A stretch of DNA of 16,528 bases, from contig JBEGVN010000015.1 of assembly GCA_041178325.1 (NCBI GenBank), positions 1 to 16,528 on the forward strand, written 5' to 3'. This document shows, piece by piece, positions 1-6,812 of the stretch. Origin of the DNA: UBA6136 sp041178325. GTDB lineage: Bacteria; Pseudomonadota; Gammaproteobacteria; Methylococcales; Methylococcaceae. The notes beneath the pieces are model-generated. The model ran no database searches, was not told the DNA's origin, and worked only from the letters and a program-made list of their open reading frames with translations. Position 1 is the stretch's first letter. Each line of letters starts with the position of its first letter. The translations under genes were made by a program, and so were the position numbers.

Positions 1-51
1 TATGATGCTTGGGGCAAATTGATCGAGGAACGTCAAAAAACGGTCGGGTAA
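1..51 (+). CDS. 3' end of an unidentified upstream ORF (partial)
   Basis: The frame beginning at base 1 is open for 16 codons (YDAWGKLIEERQKTVG) and ends at TAA 49-51. Because the window starts inside it, the protein cannot be identified. It is followed within 50 bp by two direct repeats that look like the end of an insertion sequence, so it may be the C-terminus of a transposase or of its helper protein. That is inference from position only. The alternative is that it is a chance open frame or the tail of an ordinary gene. Confidence 0.3.
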   Translation, partial: YDAWGKLIEERQKTVG

Positions 52-94
52 TCCGCTTCGCGACCAGGCCTTGGGAGAACCAAGAACTCAGGAA

Positions 95-138
95 AAAGCG
101 GACAATCTATTTGCTATAAAAGCGGACATTTCTATTTG
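95..138. repeat. Two direct repeats resembling an insertion-sequence end
   Basis: Copy 1 at 95-113 reads AAAGCGGACAATCTATTTG and copy 2 at 119-138 reads AAAGCGGACATTTCTATTTG. They are separated by CTATA and differ by one substitution and a one-base indel. Tandem subterminal repeats of about 20 bp are typical of the ends of IS21-like and some other insertion sequences, where they bind the transposase. Two small hairpins flank them: CTTGG/CCAAG at 70-84 and CGACA/TGTCG at 143-155. The repeat is seen directly; its assignment to an IS end is inferred and the family is not certain. Confidence 0.5.
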
Positions 139-241
139 TCCCCGACAATCTGTCGCGCGGGTCAGAGGCTTTCCATTCCCGATACGCTTCGATAACGGGC
201 AATTTGTTAAGATGGTTCCATCATTTTTGGAGTAGAAAATC

Positions 242-457
242 ATGGGTATTGGTATCTGGGAGCTGGTTGTCCTCCTTCTCATCGTACTTCTTTTGTTTGG
301 AACCAAGCGGCTTCGAAATGTCGGTGGAGACTTGGGAACGGCTATCAAGAGCTTTCGTTCGGCACTGAATGCACCAGAGGAGCCTCCGGCTACACCAAAG
401 CCTGACTCCGAAGAGTTGCCAGAGTCAAAAGAAGATAAGCCGAGCAAGGACGCCTGA
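242..457 (+). CDS. tatA: Sec-independent (twin-arginine) translocase subunit TatA
   Basis: TatA, 71 aa, oligomerises in the inner membrane to form the transient passage for folded proteins that carry twin-arginine signal peptides. The sequence shows the family layout: a short N-terminal transmembrane helix (about residues 5-20, IWELVVLLLIVLLLFG), the FG hinge followed by a basic start of the amphipathic helix (TKRLRNVGGDLGTAIKSF), and a Pro/Glu/Lys-rich disordered tail. The length is normal for the family. A GGAG ribosome-binding site at 229-232 supports this ATG. It is the first gene of tatABC and ends 6 bp before tatB. No convincing promoter was seen in the 100 bp between the IS-like repeats and the gene. 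Confidence 0.95.
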   Translation: MGIGIWELVVLLLIVLLLFGTKRLRNVGGDLGTAIKSFRSALNAPEEPPATPKPDSEELPESKEDKPSKDA

Positions 458-463
458 TCCAAT

Positions 464-781
464 ATGTTTGATGTTGGCTTTTCGGAGCTCTTACTCATCG
501 CGCTTGTTGCGCTTGTGGTCTTTGGGCCCGAGCGGCTTCCTAAGTTGGTCAAGGAAACCACCTATTGGATCAGAAAAGTCAGGGGCACCCTGCATTCTGC
601 CAAGTCGGAAATTGATCGGGAGCTTCAGCTCATGGAATTGCGCGCCACCATGGAGGATCGCCGAAAGAAGTTCCTCGCAGAGGCCGAGGCCTTGGGTATG
701 CAGGAGCATTCGATCCTGAATCCGGAGCGAAGGGTCACGGGGGAACGCTCCGAGGATGAGGAGAAACGTGGCTCAGATTGA
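464..781 (+). CDS. tatB: Sec-independent (twin-arginine) translocase subunit TatB
   Basis: TatB, 105 aa, pairs with TatC to make the receptor for twin-arginine signal peptides. It begins MFDVGFSELLLIALVALVVF, with the conserved acidic residue E8 at the start of the single transmembrane helix, then the GPERLP hinge typical of TatB rather than TatA. A long charged amphipathic and probably coiled region follows (about residues 35-80), then a variable acidic tail. It sits between tatA and tatC. Its last codons overlap the start of tatC by 14-26 bp, depending on which tatC start is used, which indicates translational coupling. Confidence 0.95.
   Translation: MFDVGFSELLLIALVALVVFGPERLPKLVKETTYWIRKVRGTLHSAKSEIDRELQLMELRATMEDRRKKFLAEAEALGMQEHSILNPERRVTGERSEDEEKRGSD
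758..763 (+). promoter_or_regulatory. Shine-Dalgarno that decides the tatC start
   Basis: GAGGAG lies 4 nt before GTG 768. The in-frame ATG at 756 overlaps this motif and has only GAGG directly abutting it with no spacer. GTG 768 is therefore the more likely tatC initiation codon. Confidence 0.6.
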
Positions 782-1520
782 TTATCAAGGTGGGGAGGAA
801 GATGAACAGCCGTTCGTTACCCATCTGATTGAACTGCGAAATCGTTTAATTCGCTCGATTATTGCAATCGGCCTCATTTTTGCGGTGATCAGCTTCAAGG
901 CGAATGAGCTCTATGCTTATCTTGCGGGACCCTTGACTCGCCATATGCCCCCCGGTGGACAGATGATTGCGATCGGCGTCGCATCGCCTTTTCTAGCGCC
1001 ACTTAAACTGGCACTTTTCGTTTCATTTTTTCTTTCAATTCCCTATGTTCTTTATCAGGCTTGGGCATTTATTGCTCCTGGGCTTTATACCCATGAAAGA
1101 CGTGTGGCCTTGCCTCTCCTCATTTCGAGCATCATGCTTTTTTACTCGGGTATGGCCTTTGCCTATTACGTGGTATTTCCCCTCATTTTCCAGTTCATGG
1201 TTCTGACTGCACCCCCGGGAGTTGCCGTCATGACGGATATCAACCAGTACATGGATTTTGTTCTGACGCTGTTTGTGGCTTTCGGAATCGCTTTTGAGGT
1301 TCCCATTGCCACGATTCTTCTTATCGTCAGCGGAATTGCTTCGCGTGAATCCATCTCAGAATGGCGTCCTTACGCCATTGTTCTTGCGTTTGTTGTGGGA
1401 GCGATCCTAACGCCTCCGGACGTCGTTTCTCAGGTATTAATGGCGGTTCCAATCTGGATTCTTTTTGAGCTGGGGCTCCTTTTCTCACGTTTCTTTGTTG
1501 GTCATCAGCGGAATCCCTGA
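768..1520 (+). CDS. tatC: Sec-independent (twin-arginine) translocase subunit TatC
   Basis: TatC is the polytopic core of the Tat translocon and recognises the twin-arginine motif. From GTG 768 it is 250 aa; an ATG at 756 would add four residues (MRRN). The conserved cytoplasmic N-terminus PFVTHLIELRNRL, which contributes to signal-peptide binding, precedes six predicted membrane helices. These include the stretches around SIIAIGLIFAVISF, ALFVSFFLSIPYVLYQ and LPLLISSIMLFYSGMAFAYY, and a late AFVVGAILTPPDVVSQ segment typical of the family. The length is normal and no interruptions are visible. It is the last gene of tatABC and is followed by a terminator. Confidence 0.96.
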   Translation: MAQIDYQGGEEDEQPFVTHLIELRNRLIRSIIAIGLIFAVISFKANELYAYLAGPLTRHMPPGGQMIAIGVASPFLAPLKLALFVSFFLSIPYVLYQAWAFIAPGLYTHERRVALPLLISSIMLFYSGMAFAYYVVFPLIFQFMVLTAPPGVAVMTDINQYMDFVLTLFVAFGIAFEVPIATILLIVSGIASRESISEWRPYAIVLAFVVGAILTPPDVVSQVLMAVPIWILFELGLLFSRFFVGHQRNP

Positions 1521-1600
1521 GCCCACGTAAAATCTCATCTGAGTCGGATTGGGGCTTAAAGGCCTGATCGATAAGGAGTCTTTTGCCGAATTTAGGGCAT

Positions 1601-1634
1601 AAAAAAACCCCGACCAAATTTGGCGGGGTTTTTT
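1601..1634. terminator. Bidirectional intrinsic terminator between tatC and the secreted-protein gene
   Basis: A run of seven A residues (1601-1607) precedes the stem CCCCG (1608-1612), an inner segment ACCAAATTTGG, and the stem CGGGG (1624-1628), followed by six T residues (1629-1634). The A-tract and T-tract make it functional in both directions. This fits its place between two converging genes. Confidence 0.85.
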
Positions 1635-1646
1635 GTCTGAAACCCG

Positions 1647-2048
1647 TTACTTGATGCGGGTGAGTTCCTTGCCATCACTGTCAAAGTGACAGATCCCGGT
1701 GACGTAGTAGCTGCACTCGGGGGACTGTTCAACTTTGGCGCTTTCCGGAGTCAATGATACCTTGAGGGTGCAATGCTTGGCTTCACCTTCGATATGCTTA
1801 CGAAAGGTGATCTCATTGTCACCAGTCTTTTTAGCCTCTCCGCTGATCGCTGCTGAGCAGTGCTTCTGGGTTCCTTCATTGGCGTTGGGATCAAAATCCA
1901 CATCCGCCGCAACAAATACTTCACTGCCGATAGTAGTGATCTTGAGGTGATGCACGTGATTGCCGTCACGGCGGAAATAATGTTGGGTATCTGCCATCGC
2001 CTGGCCTGAGGCAACGAGGGCAACAAGGGCAAAAATAAGATGCTTCAT
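1647..2048 (-). CDS. Small secreted four-cysteine protein, function unknown
   Basis: 133 aa. The N-terminus MKHLIFALVALVASGQAMA is a clear Sec signal peptide with an AMA cleavage site before D20, so the product is probably periplasmic. The mature part is about 114 aa, hydrophilic and compact, with four cysteines (residues 64, 93, 112, 120) that could form two disulfide bonds. Two KHC triplets (62-64 and, as AKHC, 91-93) and a His-rich stretch NHVHH (30-34) are visible. I do not recognise the family. An AGGAGA ribosome-binding site lies 8 nt before the ATG. The gene begins 40 bp after dapD on the same strand, so it may be read through from the proS-dapC-dapD operon. It ends at the terminator shared with tatC. 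Confidence 0.8.
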   Translation of the reverse strand: MKHLIFALVALVASGQAMADTQHYFRRDGNHVHHLKITTIGSEVFVAADVDFDPNANEGTQKHCSAAISGEAKKTGDNEITFRKHIEGEAKHCTLKVSLTPESAKVEQSPECSYYVTGICHFDSDGKELTRIK

Positions 2049-2088
2049 GGAATGGGTCTCCTGTGGCGTGATGGTCTTTGACGCGAAC

Positions 2089-2904
2089 TTAGTCTCTCAG
2101 CAGCTCGTTGATACCCACTTTGCTGCGGGTTTTTTCATCGACCTGCTTGATGATAACGGCGCAGTAGAGGCTATGGCTACCATCCTTTGCAGGAAGGTTG
2201 CCTGAAACGACCACGGAGCCTGCCGGAATCCGGCCGTAGCTGATTTCACCGGTCATTCGGTTGTAGATCTTGGTGCTTTGGCCGATGTACACGCCCATGG
2301 AGATCACAGACCCTTCCTCGACAACAACGCCTTCAACCACTTCTGAGCGGGCACCGATGAAGCAGTTGTCTTCAATGATGGTCGGACCAGCCTGCAAGGG
2401 CTCAAGAACACCCCCAATTCCAACGCCGCCTGAGAGGTGGACGTTCTTGCCGATCTGGGCGCAGGAGCCTACCGTGGCCCAGGTATCGACCATGGTGCCT
2501 GAGTCGACGAAAGCACCGATGTTGACGAAAGAGGGCATCAGAACCACGCCAGGAGCGATATGCGCACCGCGACGAACGGCGGCTGGCGGAACAATGCGAA
2601 CGCCGTGAGCTGCGAATTCTTCGGGTGAGAAACTACCGAACTTAGGTTCGACCTTGTCAAAATATTTGGTTTCGCCACCCTCCATCACGCGGTTCTCGGT
2701 GATGCGGAATGACAAAAGGACAGCTTTCTTCAGCCACTGATTGACGACCCACTGGCCATTGGTCTTCTCGGCTACGCGCGCCTTTCCGCTGTCAAGGAGA
2801 GCGAGGGACTCATGGATCGCTTCACGAACTTCCATCGAGACTGAGGTAGGGCTAATTTCCGCCCGATTCTCGAAGGCTTGATTGATGATATTTTCAAGGG
2901 ACAT
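2089..2904 (-). CDS. dapD: 2,3,4,5-tetrahydropyridine-2,6-dicarboxylate N-succinyltransferase
   Basis: DapD, 271 aa, transfers succinyl from succinyl-CoA to tetrahydrodipicolinate in the succinylase route to meso-diaminopimelate and lysine (cytoplasm). The N-terminal helical domain (to about residue 95) is followed by hexapeptide repeats that form a left-handed beta helix. Visible examples are GAHIAPGVVLMPSFVNIGAF, GTMVDTWATVGSCAQIGKNV, and later VVVEEGSVISMGVYIGQSTK. The C-terminal strand region contains SYGRIPAGSVVVSGNLP. The length matches the family (about 275 aa). An AGGAAA site lies 6 nt before the ATG. It starts 9 bp after dapC ends, so the two are certainly co-transcribed, and they encode neighbouring steps of one pathway. 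dapE, the following step, is not in the window. Confidence 0.97.
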   Translation of the reverse strand: MSLENIINQAFENRAEISPTSVSMEVREAIHESLALLDSGKARVAEKTNGQWVVNQWLKKAVLLSFRITENRVMEGGETKYFDKVEPKFGSFSPEEFAAHGVRIVPPAAVRRGAHIAPGVVLMPSFVNIGAFVDSGTMVDTWATVGSCAQIGKNVHLSGGVGIGGVLEPLQAGPTIIEDNCFIGARSEVVEGVVVEEGSVISMGVYIGQSTKIYNRMTGEISYGRIPAGSVVVSGNLPAKDGSHSLYCAVIIKQVDEKTRSKVGINELLRD

Positions 2905-2913
2905 GCTGATTTC

Positions 2914-4119
2914 CTAACTGAATGAGTGGGAAAGAGTGAATTCTTTTATGCGGTGTGCTGCCTCAATGCAATCTTGAAGGGGGGCAACCAGGGCCATACG
3001 GATATGGCCGGCCCCGGGGTTCATGCCTTGGGCCTCCCGGGAGAGAAAACTGCCGGGTAGAACGGTGACGTTTGTGGCGGCGAGGAGTGCGCGGGCGAAG
3101 GCTTGATCATCCCCTGGGACTTTGGGCCAGAGATAGAAGCCTGCCTCGGGGACTGTGAAGTCAAGCGCATCCTTGAGGATCTCGCTGACGGCACTAAACT
3201 TTTGCCGATAGAGTGCACGGTTATCAAGAACGTGGCTCTCATCCTTCCAGGCGGCGATGCTAGCCTTCTGGACCGGGACTGAGAGGGCGGCGCCATGGTA
3301 AGTGCGGTAGAGCAGGAACTTCTTCAAAAGCGCCGCATCTCCCGCGACAAAACCCGAGCGAAGGCCCGGGGCATTGGACCGCTTTGAAAGGCTATGGAAA
3401 ACGATCAGACGTCGGTAGTCGTGAATGCCTTCAGCCTGTGCAACCTCAAGTAGCCCCGGTGGCGGGTTGCTTTCGTCATGGTAGATTTCGGAATAGCACT
3501 CGTCCGAGGCAATCACAAAATTGAACCTCTCTGAGAGCTTTATCAGGCTTGCCAATGATTCGAAGGTCATGACTGCGCCCGAGGGGTTCGCCGGCGAACA
3601 GATATAGATCAGCTGGCAGTCTTGCCAGACGGTATCTGGGACCGCCGCAAAATCTGGAAGATAGCCCGTTTCCCGCGTTGCATTGAGAAAAATGGGAGTA
3701 GCCCCGGCGAGAAGGGCGGCACCCTCATAGATCTGGTAGAACGGGTTGGGCATCAGCACCTTGGCGCTCTGCTTTGGATCAACGATGGCTTGTGCCAGTG
3801 CGAAAAGCGCTTCCCGCGTCCCGCTACATGGCAGGACATGGCGCTCAGGATCGACACTGCCGTGATTCAGCTTAAAACGCTGCTCAAGCCAGGCGGCAAT
3901 GGTCTGTCGAAGCTCGGGGATGCCTCGGGTGGCGGGGTATTGACTCAGCCCTGACAGATTGTCGACCAAGGCTGTTCGAATGATTTCTGGTGTTGGGTGC
4001 TTGGGCTCACCAATCGACAGCAGGATGGGCGCAAGGTGTTCGGGGGGCATGGCCCCGCTATTCAGCTGAGCTAGCCTCTCAAAAGGGTAGGGCTGAAGCG
4101 TTTCCAGAAGCGGATTCAT
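2914..4119 (-). CDS. dapC: Succinyldiaminopimelate transaminase (PLP class I/II aminotransferase)
   Basis: This 401-aa fold-type I PLP aminotransferase probably makes N-succinyl-L,L-diaminopimelate from the keto acid produced after DapD. Visible family residues include the N-terminal glycine-rich IGEPKHPTP (about 36-44), the YPATRGIPELR substrate loop (61-71), SPANPSG with the PLP-contacting Asn178, SDECYSE with Asp206, and the Schiff-base lysine K246 in HSLSKRSNAPGLRSG. The C-terminal region contains AGFYLWPKV. The specific DapC assignment rests on adjacency to dapD and on the SLSKRSN signature common in this subgroup. Many relatives are broad N-succinyl-amino-acid transaminases. It starts 26 bp after proS, with AGGA about 12 nt before the ATG. 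Confidence 0.9.
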   Translation of the reverse strand: MNPLLETLQPYPFERLAQLNSGAMPPEHLAPILLSIGEPKHPTPEIIRTALVDNLSGLSQYPATRGIPELRQTIAAWLEQRFKLNHGSVDPERHVLPCSGTREALFALAQAIVDPKQSAKVLMPNPFYQIYEGAALLAGATPIFLNATRETGYLPDFAAVPDTVWQDCQLIYICSPANPSGAVMTFESLASLIKLSERFNFVIASDECYSEIYHDESNPPPGLLEVAQAEGIHDYRRLIVFHSLSKRSNAPGLRSGFVAGDAALLKKFLLYRTYHGAALSVPVQKASIAAWKDESHVLDNRALYRQKFSAVSEILKDALDFTVPEAGFYLWPKVPGDDQAFARALLAATNVTVLPGSFLSREAQGMNPGAGHIRMALVAPLQDCIEAAHRIKEFTLSHSFS

Positions 4120-4145
4120 GGGACGAAACGATCCTGAAGGCGAGA

Positions 4146-5858
4146 TCAGCCGATCTTTCCGAGGCGCTCAAGAAGCATCGGCACGATGGTCTCAACCGCA
4201 ATTTCTGTCGCCTCAGAATCTTTGCGACCCTTGTATTCCGCTTTTCCTGCATCCAAGAGCCGTTCGCTGAGCACGATTCGATGCGGAATCCCGATGAGCT
4301 CCATGTCGGCGAACATCACACCAGGGCGCGCTTTTCGATCATCAAAGAGAACGTCTACACCGGCCGCTTTGAGCTGGCTATAAACTGACTCGGCAAGCGC
4401 CTCAAGACGTTCCGAGGTGGCCATGTTGATGGGAACCAGAGCGACCTCGAAAGGTGCAAGGGCTTCAGGCCAGGTAATCCCCTTGTCATCATGGTTCTGT
4501 TCAATAGCCGCCGCAACGACACGGGATACGCCGATTCCGTAGCAGCCCATGATCAATACCTGATTTCGACCTTCTTCATTGAGGACGGTCGCCTGCATGG
4601 CTTCACTGTACTTGGTGCCGAGCTGGAAGATATGTCCAACCTCAATGCCACGTGCGATCTTGAGATGGCCCTGGCCATCGGGGCTCTGATCGCCTGCGAT
4701 GACCATACGTAGATCAAAGGTCTCCGGTGCCGGAAGGTCACGGCCGAAGTTGACGCCGCGAAGGTGCTTTCCGTCGTGGTTGGCGCCACAGACGAAATTG
4801 ATGAGGTTTGCGGCGCTGGGATCTGCAATGACCGGAATTTTGAGACCGACCGGGCCAATCGATCCTGGGCCTGCACCTGAGGCTTCCCGAATTTCCTCTT
4901 CTGAGGCGAATTGAAGCGGGTAGGCGATCAGGGGATGCTTTGTGGCCTTGACCGGATTAAGCTCATGATCGCCCCGAAGGAGAAGCGCCACGACGCCACC
5001 GCCCTCGGCCTGGACCATGAGCGTCTTGATGATTTTTTCCGAAGCGACCTTCAGGAACTGACTGACATCTTCAATGCTGTGTTGGCCGGGGGTATCGATC
5101 GTTTCGAGCGAGCTCAGAGGTTCGGGGCTCTGGCTCAGTGCTACAGCCTGTGCCATTTCGACATTGGCTGCGTAGTCGCTGCTATCAGAGAACGCGATGG
5201 CATCCTCACCGGAATCTGCCAGAACGTGAAATTCATGAGAGAGGCTACCGCCAATAGCGCCGGTATCGGCCAGAACGGCTCTGAATTCGAGCCCGAGTCG
5301 TTCAAAGATCCGGCTGTAGGTCGCATGCATGACCTCATAGGTTTCATTGAGCGACTCAGATGTCATGTGGAAAGAGTACGCATCCTTCATGAGGAACTCG
5401 CGTGCGCGCATGACTCCAAAGCGCGGACGGATCTCGTCGCGGAACTTGCTCTGGATCTGGTAGTAATTGACGGGAACCTGCTTGTAGCTCTTGATTTCGT
5501 TCCGAACGAGGTCGGTGATAATTTCTTCGTGGGTCGGCCCAAGACAAAAATCACGCTGGTGGCGATCCTTGAAACGACAAAGTTCAGGGCCAAAGACTTC
5601 CCAGCGGCCCGAATCCTGCCATAGCTCAGCCGGCTGAACCGAGGGCATTAGGACCTCAAGCGCGCCGGCTCGGTCCATTTCCTCGCGGACGATAGTCTCG
5701 ACGCGGCGGAGGACGCGAAGGCCCAACGGAAGCCAGTTATAAAGGCCTGCAGCCAGTTTTCTGATCAGACCAGCCCGGATCATCAACTGATGGCTGATGA
5801 TTTCTGCATCGGCAGGGGTTTCCTTGACGGTATTCAGGGGGAATTGACTGGTGCGCAT
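4146..5858 (-). CDS. proS: Prolyl-tRNA synthetase (bacterial type, with editing domain)
   Basis: ProS, 570 aa, charges tRNA-Pro. It is a class II synthetase. The first catalytic segment contains RAGLIRKLAAGLYNWLPLGL (motif 1 region, about 28-47), then GPTHEE (107-112), motif 2 FRDEIRPRFG (139-148) and REFLMKDAYSFH (153-164). An INS-type editing domain is inserted between motifs 2 and 3 (about 225-405, with KIIKTLMV and the following LLRGDHELN), which clears Ala-tRNA-Pro. Motif 3 is GCYGIGVSR near residues 437-445. The C-terminal anticodon-binding domain begins around PFEVALVPINM. The length equals that of the E. coli-type enzyme. It is the first gene of the proS-dapC-dapD transcript. The ribosome-binding site before this ATG is weak. 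Confidence 0.98.
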   Translation of the reverse strand: MRTSQFPLNTVKETPADAEIISHQLMIRAGLIRKLAAGLYNWLPLGLRVLRRVETIVREEMDRAGALEVLMPSVQPAELWQDSGRWEVFGPELCRFKDRHQRDFCLGPTHEEIITDLVRNEIKSYKQVPVNYYQIQSKFRDEIRPRFGVMRAREFLMKDAYSFHMTSESLNETYEVMHATYSRIFERLGLEFRAVLADTGAIGGSLSHEFHVLADSGEDAIAFSDSSDYAANVEMAQAVALSQSPEPLSSLETIDTPGQHSIEDVSQFLKVASEKIIKTLMVQAEGGGVVALLLRGDHELNPVKATKHPLIAYPLQFASEEEIREASGAGPGSIGPVGLKIPVIADPSAANLINFVCGANHDGKHLRGVNFGRDLPAPETFDLRMVIAGDQSPDGQGHLKIARGIEVGHIFQLGTKYSEAMQATVLNEEGRNQVLIMGCYGIGVSRVVAAAIEQNHDDKGITWPEALAPFEVALVPINMATSERLEALAESVYSQLKAAGVDVLFDDRKARPGVMFADMELIGIPHRIVLSERLLDAGKAEYKGRKDSEATEIAVETIVPMLLERLGKIG

Positions 5859-5895
5859 GGCTCGTCTGGGCGTCTGGCAGTGAAATTAAACGCTC

Positions 5896-5901
5896 ATTGT
5901 A
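5896..5901 (-). promoter_or_regulatory. Candidate -10 box for proS-dapC-dapD
   Basis: The - strand reads TACAAT, five of six matches to TATAAT, 37 bp before the proS ATG. No good -35 hexamer is found at 16-18 bp, so this is a weak candidate made plausible mainly by its position. Confidence 0.3.
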
Positions 5902-5944
5902 GCCTGTTTATTGGGGCTCAGTCCCATGATGCTGATCTCGTAAA

Positions 5945-5969
5945 AAGGGGATAAACTGTTTATCCCCTT
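5945..5969. promoter_or_regulatory. Perfect 11-bp dyad in the divergent proS / RHH-like spacer
   Basis: AAGGGGATAAA (5945-5955) and TTTATCCCCTT (5959-5969) pair perfectly around a CTG loop. It is flanked by A residues on the left and by AGTTTTT on the right, so as RNA it would resemble a terminator in either direction. It lies upstream of both divergent genes, not downstream of any gene. It is therefore either an attenuator in the leader of one transcript or a DNA operator. The protein encoded next door is an RHH-like candidate, a class that often binds short inverted repeats. Confidence 0.6.
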
Positions 5970-6013
5970 AGTTTTTCGTTGTTCTTTTATATGGGGCTTA
6001 CAGGAGAGAACCG

Positions 6014-6442
6014 ATGTCAGATAAAAAGACAAAGAGCATAAAGCTCGCAGGAGAGACCGCAAACCAGAAGACGGTCGCACCATCGAAAGCGCGATCAGTT
6101 TCCACACCGTCCAGAGCATTGAATGCGAAAAAGCTCACTGCGTCAGGAAAGCGACCTTCCCCGTCAAAGGAAGTGAGCGCCAAAACGACTCCTCAGACAC
6201 CCATTGAAAAGGTTAAAAAGGAGAGAAAAACCAAACTGATTCGAGACAGCTTCAAATTTCCTGAATGGGAATATCGCAGCTTTGACGCATTAAAGTCCCG
6301 CTGTCTTGCGAAGGGACAAAGTGTGAAAAAGAGCGAGCTGGTGAGGGCGGGTATTTTGGCTTTGGCCTCCATGTCCGATGCAGAACTGCTCAAAAGCATC
6401 TCCTCTGTTGAGAAGCTCAAAACGGGGCGTCCGGCGAAGTAA
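6014..6442 (+). CDS. Basic-tailed, RHH-like DNA-binding candidate
   Basis: 142 aa in two clearly different halves. Residues 1-75 are rich in Lys, Ser, Thr, Pro and Ala, are probably disordered, and resemble the tails of bacterial histone H1-like proteins. Residues 76-142 are ordered: a short strand-like segment LIRDSFKFPEWEYRSFDALK, then two helices (CLAKGQSVKKSELVRAGILA and MSDAELLKSISSV). The order strand, helix, VKKSELVRAGI turn, helix fits a ribbon-helix-helix fold. The protein ends in KTGRPAK, which contains a GRP core like that of AT-hook minor-groove binders. From memory, similar proteins are common in Betaproteobacteria without assigned function. AGGAGAG at 6002-6008 supports the start. 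The perfect dyad 45 bp upstream suggests autoregulation, which is inference. Confidence 0.75.
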   Translation: MSDKKTKSIKLAGETANQKTVAPSKARSVSTPSRALNAKKLTASGKRPSPSKEVSAKTTPQTPIEKVKKERKTKLIRDSFKFPEWEYRSFDALKSRCLAKGQSVKKSELVRAGILALASMSDAELLKSISSVEKLKTGRPAK

Positions 6443-6467
6443 ATAGACGCTGATGTTCAGGCTGAGG

Positions 6468-6704
6468 CTAGCGGTCGGGAGTCATCATTTCCCACTCCTG
6501 TTGCATCAAGAGTGCGTGCTTTTCCTCTTTGCAGAGACTCTCATTACCGGAGGCCTGTTGAAGGCAGGCCTCGTATGCCAGTCGCTCTGGGCTGCGGATA
6601 CGATTGGGGTTTTGGCTGATGGGGGTCCAAGGTGCACAGGCAGAGAGCGTAAGTGAGGCAATCAGACTGACGAGAACGTGGGTGGCAGAGCGGCAGATCT
6701 TCAT
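6468..6704 (-). CDS. Small outer-membrane lipoprotein, function unknown
   Basis: 78 aa. The N-terminus has two basic residues, a hydrophobic stretch (VLVSLIASLTL) and the lipobox LSAC with the acylated cysteine at residue 23. The residue after it is Ala, not Asp, so the Lol rule predicts outer-membrane sorting. The mature peptide is only about 56 aa, with two further cysteines (47 and 58) in an ACLQQASGNESLCKEE segment that could be disulfide-linked. I do not recognise the family. It converges on the RHH-like gene with a 25-bp gap. An overlapping + strand frame (6453-6656) was considered and judged a shadow because only this strand shows a functional targeting signal. The ribosome-binding site is weak. 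Confidence 0.7.
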   Translation of the reverse strand: MKICRSATHVLVSLIASLTLSACAPWTPISQNPNRIRSPERLAYEACLQQASGNESLCKEEKHALLMQQEWEMMTPDR

Positions 6705-6812
6705 GAGGTCATTAGTTGGTTGATATGAGCAACAGGGTCGTGTGGTTCAAGCGATGAAATTTTAAGACGAATGGCAAAAAGGTCTGCAGGCTAGTTCTGC
6801 TGGAGTCGATTC

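Noticed and set aside
88..561. 157-codon - strand frame across tatA, its leader and the IS-like repeats
   Set aside because: It overlaps tatA and tatB antisense, is Ser/Thr-rich low-complexity and shows no domain.
4911..5624. 237-codon open frame on the + strand, opposite proS
   Set aside because: It lies wholly antisense to the well-conserved proS, has no recognisable domain and no supporting ribosome-binding site. Long antisense frames are expected opposite a codon-biased gene.
6453..6656. + strand frame opposite the small lipoprotein gene
   Set aside because: It has no domain or convincing start signal, while the opposite strand has a clear lipobox signal peptide.
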